A DNA stretch of 64,000 bases from assembly GCF_004358025.1 (NCBI RefSeq), contig NZ_SMTL01000005.1, positions 1 through 64,000 of the forward strand, given 5' to 3'. The stretch is from Rhizobium deserti. GTDB taxonomy: Bacteria > Pseudomonadota > Alphaproteobacteria > Rhizobiales > Rhizobiaceae. Position 1 is the stretch's first letter, and each line of letters begins with the position of its first letter. Positions 7,965 through 14,975 of the stretch are shown piece by piece. The notes beneath the pieces were generated by a model. The model searched no databases, was not told the DNA's origin, and saw only the letters and a program-made list of their open reading frames with translations. The translations under genes were made by a program, and so were the position numbers.

Positions 7965-9221
7965 TTAATCCGCCACTCGGCCATGTCGTCGATCCAGCCA
8001 TCGCATCGCTGGCGTGACGGTTAGTCCGTGCATGAAGATAGAGGCAAAAACGACAAGCGAGAGGATGACCCACAACCGCTCCCCATCCTGGAAGTTTCCG
8101 TGGTTGAGTCCATAGGCGAGGTAATAGAATGATCCGACACCTCTGATCCCGAAGAAGGCGATCGTGAGTTTTTCCCAAAGAGTGGCCCGCATCCCAATAA
8201 GCGCGATCAGGCCTGTCACGGGACGAACGACCAGCAAGATCAAGGCTGCGGCTGCAATTTCCACCCAGCCGACGCTGGACAACAAGCCATTGACGATGGC
8301 GCCCCCGAAAGCAAGCAGCAGGAGCATCATCGCAATACGTTCGATCTGCTCGGTAATGTCGTGCATGTCGCGCTGGAAGTCGTGGTCCCTGTGGGAGTTG
8401 CGCAATGTGAGTGCCGTAACAAAGACCGCGAAAAAGCCGTAACAGTGTAGCATCTCCGACAACCCATAGGACACGAAGGTAGCGGCTATAGCGACCAATC
8501 CGTCGCCCGTCTTTGCCAAGGTGTCGCCGGGCATCTTGAAGGTTGCCCAGCCAAACACGCGGCCCACGAGCCATCCGCAGCCAATACCAGCGACGATCTC
8601 CCACACGACGTTCAAGCTCAACCAGCGACCCAGCCAGGCTTCTCCTGTGGTGGCGGCAAGGCTAAGTGCGATGGCCAGATGCACGAATGGAAAGGCGAAG
8701 CCGTCGTTCAGTCCCGCTTCCGAAGTCAGTGCAAATCGTACTGTGTCCTCTCCACCTTCCAGAGGACCAGCGACTTGAATGTCGGCTGCAAGAACGGGAT
8801 CGGTCGGCGCAAGGCTTGCCGCCAGAAGCAGTGACGCAACAGTGCTGAGACCGAGTACGGTCATGCCAAGGACGGCTATTGCAATAATGCTCAGCGGCAT
8901 CGTGATCAAAAGCAATCGCCAACTGGCTCCCCATCCTTTGAATGAGAACCGCCGATCTATTTTCAAGCCTGCCCCCATTAGCGCCACCAGAACCACGAAT
9001 TCCGTCAGGCGTTCTGTCGCGTATGGATGTGCGCTCGGTGCTGGATCCAGCTCCACATAAGGGCCGGTATAGATGAGGCCACCGATAGCAAGGCAAACGA
9101 TTGGCAGCGAAAGAGGAAGACGACGGAGTGCCAGTGGCAGCCACGCCACCAATGCAATGAGAAGTCCTGCGCTGGTCAATGCCACCGCGTATGGGTCCGG
9201 CGCCCAGCCATAGATCACCAA
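7965..9221 (-). CDS. CPA1-type cation:proton antiporter
   Basis: A 418-residue membrane protein with about 11-12 hydrophobic helices and no long C-terminal domain. Family motifs include GAGLKIDRRF, LAPTDPVLAADIQV (the APTDPV motif of Na+/H+ exchangers), SEAGLNDGFAFPFV (the ND cation site) and FFGIRGVGSFYYLAY (GIRGVGS, typical of NhaP/CPA1). It should exchange Na+ or K+ for H+ across the inner membrane. The start is TTG 9221; GTG 9218 is equally possible. It converges on the APC permease, with about 130 bp between the two stops. Confidence 0.88.
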   Translation of the reverse strand: MVIYGWAPDPYAVALTSAGLLIALVAWLPLALRRLPLSLPIVCLAIGGLIYTGPYVELDPAPSAHPYATERLTEFVVLVALMGAGLKIDRRFSFKGWGASWRLLLITMPLSIIAIAVLGMTVLGLSTVASLLLAASLAPTDPVLAADIQVAGPLEGGEDTVRFALTSEAGLNDGFAFPFVHLAIALSLAATTGEAWLGRWLSLNVVWEIVAGIGCGWLVGRVFGWATFKMPGDTLAKTGDGLVAIAATFVSYGLSEMLHCYGFFAVFVTALTLRNSHRDHDFQRDMHDITEQIERIAMMLLLLAFGGAIVNGLLSSVGWVEIAAAALILLVVRPVTGLIALIGMRATLWEKLTIAFFGIRGVGSFYYLAYGLNHGNFQDGERLWVILSLVVFASIFMHGLTVTPAMRWLDRRHGRVAD

Positions 9222-9499
9222 TATTCCCTACCTCGCTCGCATGAACCGGCTGACTTAGCTGCAAAGCACCCGTGCTCATATCATTAGAAGGGATGAATCT
9301 TTTGGTTACCCGTATGTTCCAGAAGCTGAACGAGGGTCGACGGCCGAGTTCGGAATAGCAGTCAGATATGCTTTGAAACGAAGCAGGCCCAGGCGGGTGT
9401 CCGCTTCACCTTGAACGGACACCGTTCGTTGTTCGCATGCGAAAGACGAAGCTTGCTTCCGTTTGTAGGATGACCCTGTCAGCCCATCAAGTCCGCCAC

Positions 9500-9856
9500 T
9501 CACTCTTGGGTAAGCTCTGCCAACACCGCCTGCAGGCGCCGCTGACCGGCCGGCTTGCCCACGTTTGGCACCGCAGCTAAAAGGGGGCCACCATATTGCT
9601 CGGGCTTTGCATAGGCAGTCGCTACAGCAAAAGGAATAGCCCGTTGTTTCAGCAACTCCGCCACTGGCGTCACCAGCTCATCGCCAAGGCTGACGTCGAG
9701 CAGGGCAACGGCGGGTGGCTCCTTTTCCAGCAGGGCGAGCGCGTTATGGACCGTCGCCGCGGGACCAATGACCTGCCAGCCAAGCTCCTCCAGCATGAGC
9801 TTGAGGTCCATGGCGATCAGGTAATCGTCCTCGACAATCAAGACGGTTTTCTGCAC
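9500..9856 (-). CDS. single-domain response regulator (receiver only)
   Basis: A 118-residue CheY-like receiver with no output domain. The acidic pocket is at Glu9-Asp10-Asp11, the phospho-acceptor Asp54 lies in ALLDVSLGDE, and a Lys near 100 (VGKPAG) completes the site. The IPFAVATAYAKP segment is a degenerate version of the FAT-GUY motif (PFxFATGY) found in alphaproteobacterial stress-response receivers. It lies 11 bp after the HWE kinase gene, so the pair should work as a phosphorelay. An ORF-like stretch further down (9306-9499) shows no family features and I do not call it a gene. Confidence 0.88.
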   Translation of the reverse strand: MQKTVLIVEDDYLIAMDLKLMLEELGWQVIGPAATVHNALALLEKEPPAVALLDVSLGDELVTPVAELLKQRAIPFAVATAYAKPEQYGGPLLAAVPNVGKPAGQRRLQAVLAELTQE

Positions 9857-9867
9857 GCCGCTGCCTT

Positions 9868-10872
9868 TCAGCTATGAATGACTGGCTTTGGGATGGGGAT
9901 CGAGATGGTCGCTTCTAAACCCGTAGCCGCGTAGTTCAGTTCCACCGTGCCGCCCAGGCTGTAGGTCACCGTCGATTGAATGAGCCGGGTACCATACCCG
10001 GTCGCCGCGGGGGGCGTTACCCTTGGGCCATTTATCTCTCGCCATGTCAGGCCCAGTTCTTCATCTCCGTGCTTCGCGTAACCCGCGATCACCTTGCCGC
10101 CCGAAACCGATAAACTCCCATATTTGGCGGCGTTGGTGGCCAGTTCGTGCAGCACCAGGCTGAGCAACTGGATCCTCCTCGGGTCGAGCGGCTCCAAAGG
10201 CGGTCCGGGTTCGACGACGATGGCATGTTGATCACCGGCATAGGGCTCCAGGACGCGCTCGATCAACGCCTGGAGGTTTCCTGAATGCTGCTCGCCAAAG
10301 GCTAGATCTTGCGCTGCCACGAGCGCTTCGAACCGGCCAAGAAAAGCTTGGCGGTATTCTTCAGCAGAGCGGTCTTTGGTGGAGGTCTGACGGGCAATGG
10401 ACCGCACCACACCGAGCAGGTTCTTGATCCTATGGCGAAGTTCTCCAAACAGAATGTCCTTCGCTACGTTGCGGCGCACCTGTTCGGTCACGTCCACCAT
10501 GGTCAGCAGCATGGAAAGACCGACGTTGTCCGGGTGGGACAGGGTACGCGCGCTCAGCAGCATGGTCCTGCGGCCGATGCGGGGGAAATCGTGTTCAACC
10601 TGGAAGTCGATGACGGCCGTGCTCCTGGGCAATACCTGCTGAAGAAGTAACCGCAGGTCGGGAATGTCCCACTGGCCATCACCCAGTTCGTAAACCAATC
10701 GGCCGATTACCTCGTCGCGGTCGACCTTGAAGGTCGTAAAGAATGACCGGCTGGCGTTCTGGATCCGCAGGCTTTCGTCCAGAACAAGCATTGGGTCGGT
10801 TATGGTGTCGACAATACCCTGTGCCTGAATATGGCCAGCACGCAGAACCCGGTAAAGGTCATCAACGTTCAT
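9868..10872 (-). CDS. HWE-family sensor histidine kinase with PAS domain
   Basis: A 334-residue soluble kinase. ATG 10872 is chosen because AGGAG sits five bases upstream; the open frame extends further. A PAS domain (about residues 17-130) is followed by the HWE transmitter: His147 in RHRIKNLLG, the N-box LHELATNAAKYGSL (241-254), the W-x-E motif (LTWREINGP) that names the family, and GTRLIQSTV as glycine box. There is no membrane segment, so it senses a cytoplasmic signal through PAS. It is cotranscribed with the receiver downstream and divergent from the REC-Crp gene. HWE kinases often feed the alphaproteobacterial general stress response. Confidence 0.9.
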   Translation of the reverse strand: MNVDDLYRVLRAGHIQAQGIVDTITDPMLVLDESLRIQNASRSFFTTFKVDRDEVIGRLVYELGDGQWDIPDLRLLLQQVLPRSTAVIDFQVEHDFPRIGRRTMLLSARTLSHPDNVGLSMLLTMVDVTEQVRRNVAKDILFGELRHRIKNLLGVVRSIARQTSTKDRSAEEYRQAFLGRFEALVAAQDLAFGEQHSGNLQALIERVLEPYAGDQHAIVVEPGPPLEPLDPRRIQLLSLVLHELATNAAKYGSLSVSGGKVIAGYAKHGDEELGLTWREINGPRVTPPAATGYGTRLIQSTVTYSLGGTVELNYAATGLEATISIPIPKPVIHS

Positions 10873-11116
10873 TAAAGCTCCTGCTTCACGGACCGGTTCG
10901 AGCTTGCCGAACCCATAGCTGGTCCATAATCGAGCTTCGCTTGTGCCGTATCCTGATCGAGGATCATCTTGGCACAATGGCGGCCGCCGCGCCAGTCTCG
11001 GCGTTAGCACCGACTTTATATCCGTCGTAAGACGCGCCGCTGTTCAGCCATCACCCAATCTTGTCTTCATCGCCGGCAGCACCAGATCTAGCTCTCAAGT
11101 AAGGTGGAGTGTGACT

Positions 11117-12205
11117 ATGAGAGCAGGCCTTTCGGGCTGGCGCATTCTGTTGGTGGAGGATGACTATTATGAGGCTTCCGAACTTGTAGCCCGGTTGTCG
11201 GCACTGGGTGTGGACGTTGCAGGCCCGTCGCCCAATGTTACGCACGCTTTGGAACAGCTGGATCTGGGACAAGGCCTCCGAGGCGCAATTCTCGACATCA
11301 ACCTTGGCGGCGAGATGGTCTTTCCCCTGGCGGACGAGCTGGAACGCCGAGCCATCCCCTTTATATTTGCAACGGGCTACGAGAAGGATGTCGTTCCCCC
11401 ACGCCACGCCAACAAGATCCTGCTCCGAAAGCCGGTGGACGAGGAGGCCGTTGCCGCTGCATTCGCCCACGTAAGCAAGAGCGAGACAGTGACGGCTGAA
11501 GAAGCCGCTCGCAACGGCATCATCGGCAGACTAACCCGACAGGACCGAGACCTTCTGGTTCCTTTCGTAGGCAGGGTGCATCTTCCTCGTGGCGCTATAG
11601 TGGAATTGCAGGATCAGCCGATCAGCCGGGTCTATTTCCCTCTGGGCTGCATTCTTTCTTCGGTGGCAATCAGTCGCGAGGGAAGCAGGACCGAGGCAGG
11701 TCTCATCGGTCGGGAGGGCATGAGCGGGTTTGGTTTTGCCGATGGAGATGATCGATCACCCTACGAATTGATCAGCCAAATTGACGGTCCCGCACTTTTC
11801 ATGGCCGCAGATGACCTGAAGCGGGTGATGCGGCTAGTTCCGGCCCTTGCCCTGCTTGCCAGACGCTTCGCCCGGTCCTTGAGCATCCAGGCAAGCTTTA
11901 CCGCATTGGCGAATGCCAGGTTCGAAATCCGTGCGCGGCTAGCCCGGTGGCTATTGATGCTCCAGGACAGGGCAGACCGGATGAACGAGTTTCGGCTAAC
12001 GCATGAATATCTCGGCATCATGCTCGGCGTCAGGCGGCCCTCCGTCACAGACGCGCTGCATCTTCTGGAAGGAGAGAAGATGATCAGGTCTACGCGCAGC
12101 CGTATTGAAATCCTCGACCGCCCGAAACTGATTAGGCTCGCCGGCGACAGCTATGGCGTTCCGGAGAGCGAACATGCTCGGATCATGAAGCTGCCGCTTG
12201 AATAG
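11117..12205 (+). CDS. receiver-Crp fusion transcription regulator
   Basis: A 362-residue protein from ATG 11117 (GGTGGAG upstream; the frame is open further 5'). Residues 8-120 form a receiver domain with Glu14-Asp15-Asp16, phospho-site Asp60 in GAILDINLG and the FAT-GUY motif IPFIFATGY (80-88). Residues 136-290 resemble a Crp cyclic-nucleotide-type beta-roll (DRDLLVPFVGRVHLPRGAIV, VYFPLGCILSSVA). The last 70 residues carry a Crp-type winged helix (LTHEYLGIMLGVRRPSVTDA). Crp regulators of this lineage usually lack a receiver, so this fusion should couple the HWE phosphorelay directly to DNA binding. It is divergent from the HWE kinase. Confidence 0.85.
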   Translation: MRAGLSGWRILLVEDDYYEASELVARLSALGVDVAGPSPNVTHALEQLDLGQGLRGAILDINLGGEMVFPLADELERRAIPFIFATGYEKDVVPPRHANKILLRKPVDEEAVAAAFAHVSKSETVTAEEAARNGIIGRLTRQDRDLLVPFVGRVHLPRGAIVELQDQPISRVYFPLGCILSSVAISREGSRTEAGLIGREGMSGFGFADGDDRSPYELISQIDGPALFMAADDLKRVMRLVPALALLARRFARSLSIQASFTALANARFEIRARLARWLLMLQDRADRMNEFRLTHEYLGIMLGVRRPSVTDALHLLEGEKMIRSTRSRIEILDRPKLIRLAGDSYGVPESEHARIMKLPLE

Positions 12206-12335
12206 CGCCTGATTATCAGCACCCGGTCGGCGCTGAAGGAACAATCTTCAGGACGAAGCCTGTGATTGGCAAATTGACGTGACGAGGCAACTTTCGCTGT
12301 TTGCAGAGGTTCGCTCCTGGGCGTGGAGGCAAGCG

Positions 12336-12767
12336 ATGCAGAAGCAGGCGCAATTTGAAGGACGGTTATACCTCGTGGTAGAGGACGAATATCTGGCGGC
12401 AGCTAATCTCGTTACCGCGCTTGAGGACGCCGGCGCAGAGGTGGCGGGCCCAGTTTCCAATATCCCTAGCGCCCTTCAGATGGTTTGCGAACGCGCCGGT
12501 GAGCTGGACGGTGCCATCCTCGATATCAATCTTCGAGGCGTCTTTGCTTATCCGGTTGCCGCAAAGCTTGCAGAAGCGTACATCCCCTTCGTCTTCGTGA
12601 CTGGCTATGAATGCGGATCAATACCCCGCCCGTTTGAAGAGGTTCCCTGCCTCAACAAGCCTTGCCACGAGAAGGAGCTACTACTAACCCTCGCAGCCTT
12701 ACCTCAACGAGAACAGTCGACCGGTGACATCGTTGCTGGAGAAGCAATTCATGCTGGTGGCAAATAA
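12336..12767 (+). CDS. single-domain FAT-GUY-like response regulator
   Basis: A 143-residue receiver. ATG 12336 is preceded by GGAGG at ideal spacing, so it is preferred over GTG 12279. It has the acidic pair at Glu16-Asp17, phospho-site Asp63 in GAILDINLRG and the motif IPFVFVTGYE, a variant of FATGY. There is no output domain. It stands 10 bp before another receiver gene, so the two probably form an operon. Such receivers act as phosphate shuttles or sinks between several HWE kinases and the stress-response regulator in alphaproteobacteria; the actual partner is unknown. Confidence 0.82.
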   Translation: MQKQAQFEGRLYLVVEDEYLAAANLVTALEDAGAEVAGPVSNIPSALQMVCERAGELDGAILDINLRGVFAYPVAAKLAEAYIPFVFVTGYECGSIPRPFEEVPCLNKPCHEKELLLTLAALPQREQSTGDIVAGEAIHAGGK

Positions 12768-12776
12768 GGCAGTCCA

Positions 12777-13172
12777 ATGGTGAAAGGCCCCTATAGCAGG
12801 TTCTTCTCGGGCAGGCGGATCCTGATTGTGGAAGATGAATATTTCTTGGCAGATGAAACGCGCAGGAAGCTGGAAGACCTCGGTGCCAAGGTTGTCGGCC
12901 CTACAGGTCGAGTTCAGCAGGCGCTGCAATTGATTGAGGACGAGCTTATCGACGCTGCCGTTCTTGACGTGCACCTGGGCGACGAAATGGTATTTCCGGT
13001 GGCGGACGAACTTGAGGCCCGGCACATTCCGTTCGTGTTCGCCACCGGCTATGACCCCTCGTTCTTCCCAATCAAATATACGGGCTTCGCGCTGTGCGAA
13101 AAACCGACTGAACTGGAAAGGATTGCCTTGGCTCTCTTCGGTCCGGGAACAGACAAAGACAGCCTCAATTAA
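12777..13172 (+). CDS. single-domain FAT-GUY response regulator
   Basis: A 131-residue receiver with a textbook FAT-GUY motif (IPFVFATGYDPS, residues 84-95), acidic pocket Glu19-Asp20-Glu21 and phospho-site Asp64 in AAVLDVHLGDE. The conserved Lys sits in LCEKPTE near the C-terminus. The stop overlaps the convergent sigma-factor gene by 4 bp. It is more than usually similar in pattern to the REC domain of the Crp fusion and to its upstream neighbour, which suggests local duplication of receivers in this cluster. Confidence 0.85.
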   Translation: MVKGPYSRFFSGRRILIVEDEYFLADETRRKLEDLGAKVVGPTGRVQQALQLIEDELIDAAVLDVHLGDEMVFPVADELEARHIPFVFATGYDPSFFPIKYTGFALCEKPTELERIALALFGPGTDKDSLN

Positions 13173-13672
13173 TCGTCTTCGTCATTAAGCTGCTTAGCGA
13201 GCTGCTGACGGGCGCGGTTGACGCGGCTCTTCACCGTCCCCACCGGGCATTTGCATCGTTTAGCAGCTTCCTCGTAGCTGACGCCGTCGATAAAGACCAT
13301 CTTGAGCGCCAGGCGATAGGGATCCGGCAGCTGGCCAATAGCTTTCTCTAACTCGTGCCCGCGAACGGACCATTCCTGGGCGGCGTTGACGGATCGGCTG
13401 CCAGCTACGTCATCCTCAAAGCCGACCTGCTCCCGCTTCTGCAGGCCGAATTTGGTGCAGAAGATATTGCGCATGATCGTAAACATCCAGGACTTAAGGC
13501 GCGTCCCAGGTTGAAACTTTTCCGCATTTGCGAGCGCTTTCAGCACCGTTTCCTGCACCAGATCATCGATATCGTAGGATGCGGAATGAAAGCGCCGTGC
13601 GAAGCGTCTCAACTCCGGAACAAGTTGAACCACTTCCTTCTCGAGCTGACCTTGTTGTGAATGTGCGTCCAT
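13169..13672 (-). CDS. ECF sigma factor, EcfG-like
   Basis: A 167-residue sigma factor with AGGAGG ahead of ATG 13672. Region 2 reads DIDDLVQETVLKALANAEKF, then PGTRLKSWMFTIMRNIF. Region 4 reads LPDPYRLALKMVFIDGVSYE followed by EAAKRCKCPVGTVKSRVNRA. The PGTRLKSWMFTIMRN motif is close to EcfG/RpoE2, the general-stress sigma factors of alphaproteobacteria. No NepR anti-sigma or PhyR gene lies next to it, so it may be a second EcfG copy controlled in trans. Its own upstream region has a GGAAC element on the minus strand, suggesting autoregulation. Confidence 0.88.
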   Translation of the reverse strand: MDAHSQQGQLEKEVVQLVPELRRFARRFHSASYDIDDLVQETVLKALANAEKFQPGTRLKSWMFTIMRNIFCTKFGLQKREQVGFEDDVAGSRSVNAAQEWSVRGHELEKAIGQLPDPYRLALKMVFIDGVSYEEAAKRCKCPVGTVKSRVNRARQQLAKQLNDEDD

Positions 13673-13694
13673 TTTGCCCTCCTGTCGATACAGG

Positions 13695-13720
13695 AACCAA
13701 TTGCGCCGACACTCAGTTCC
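13695..13720 (-). promoter_or_regulatory. candidate EcfG-type promoter of the sigma gene
   Basis: Read on the minus strand, GGAAC (complement of 13716-13720) is followed by 17 bases and GGTT (complement of 13695-13698), about 23 bases before the sigma ATG. On the plus strand GGAAC at 13693-13697 with AGTT 17 bases later overlaps it, pointing toward the CheB gene. Both are near-consensus only. Confidence 0.4.
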
Positions 13721-13889
13721 GGTAGAAGCTCACTATGCGTCTAAAACCCCTGATTGGTACGGTAGCGTACGCGTCGACATCATGGTCTTCGTGCAGTCCG
13801 AGTGGGCCGCTTAAGCCACCTCGGTGGCGCAGCGGCGGCAAGGAACGAAAGCATTATCTTGCCGTTTCTTGTCAACGAAAGGTGGAACC

Positions 13890-14912
13890 ATGCCTTTAGA
13901 TGCGACCAAGGATATCGTTGTGATTGGTGGTTCCGCAGGGAGCGGAGCGGTTCTTAAATCGCTTATCGCCGACTTGCCATCCGAACTGCCCGCCAGCGTA
14001 TTTGTCAGCACGCATATTCCCGCCAGTTCTCCCGGATTTCTGTCGGAGCTATTGGCAGCGCGATCGAAGCTTCCCGTCACGCAGGTGGTGGACGGGCAGC
14101 CCATTCAGCCGGGTCGGGTCTATGTCGCCGCGCCGGATCGGCATTTGTTGTTGATGGGCGATACGATCAGGCTGGGCGCTGGTCCCCGCGAAAATATGGT
14201 TCGCCCCTCCATTGATCCGATGTTCCGCTCGGCGGCATTGTCCTTCGGGCCTCGTGTGGTGGGGGTTGTGCTGACGGGCATGCTGAACGACGGGGCATCG
14301 GGGCTGCGGGCCATCAAGACCTGCGGCGGGACAACCGTGGTGCAGCACCCGCTAGATGCCGAGGCCGATCAGATGCCGCTGGCCGCGCTGGAAGCGGCAG
14401 AGGTCGATCACGTTGCGCCAGCCGCGGATCTGGGCAGGCTGATCACGAGTATTGCCGGCAGTGGGGTCGCGTCAGATTACCATGTCGTGCCGGAAGACCT
14501 GCAGCTTGAGGTGCAGATCGCAGCCGGCATGCGGCTCGGCAGCGCCGAACTGCTAAACATTGCCTCACCAAGCGCTATTACCTGCCCCGATTGTCACGGC
14601 GTTCTGTCGGAAGTTCGCGGCTCCCAGCCGCTTCGGTTCAGGTGCCAAATCGGTCACGCCTATACCGCCGAGGCGCTTGCTTCGCACATTGACGAAGTCG
14701 ACGAGGCGATCCGGATCGCCATGCGAGTGATGGAAGAGCGCGTGACGCTGGTTGAGCGGATGGCCCGGGATGCGCGCGAAACCGGCCGCATGGCTGTGGC
14801 GGAACTGTATGAGGCACGGGCTATAGAATATCGGCAATATGCTGCGACTCTTCGGGAAGCCGCCATCACCTCCTTGCGTCTTGGCCGAGCGCCGCGCCGC
14901 CAGGAAATGTGA
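13890..14912 (+). CDS. orphan CheB-type protein-glutamate methylesterase
   Basis: A 340-residue protein from ATG 13890 (AAAGGTGG upstream) without a receiver domain. Residues 5-190 match the CheB methylesterase fold: IVVIGGSAGSGAVLKSL contains the catalytic Ser near residue 12, STHIP the catalytic His near 48, and TGMLNDGASGLRAIK the catalytic Asp. The C-terminal part has a small Cys-rich knuckle (CPDCHG with CQIGHAY) and a long helix. Lack of a receiver means it is not regulated by CheA in the usual way. It stands beside a broken CheB-CheR fusion, so it may once have worked in a non-flagellar sensory pathway. Confidence 0.85.
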   Translation: MPLDATKDIVVIGGSAGSGAVLKSLIADLPSELPASVFVSTHIPASSPGFLSELLAARSKLPVTQVVDGQPIQPGRVYVAAPDRHLLLMGDTIRLGAGPRENMVRPSIDPMFRSAALSFGPRVVGVVLTGMLNDGASGLRAIKTCGGTTVVQHPLDAEADQMPLAALEAAEVDHVAPAADLGRLITSIAGSGVASDYHVVPEDLQLEVQIAAGMRLGSAELLNIASPSAITCPDCHGVLSEVRGSQPLRFRCQIGHAYTAEALASHIDEVDEAIRIAMRVMEERVTLVERMARDARETGRMAVAELYEARAIEYRQYAATLREAAITSLRLGRAPRRQEM

Positions 14913-14975
14913 TGACCCTATTCCTCTGCCTAGCAAACGGGCTAAAGTAGCGAAGCAGAGAGACTTGGAAGGCCT

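Noticed and set aside
9306-9503. 65-codon minus-strand frame after the receiver gene
   Set aside because: No domain and no convincing ribosome site; overlaps the receiver stop only by chance.
12279-12335. Upstream GTG extension of the second receiver gene
   Set aside because: GGAGG at proper distance from ATG 12336 and receiver homology starting after it make the later start more likely.
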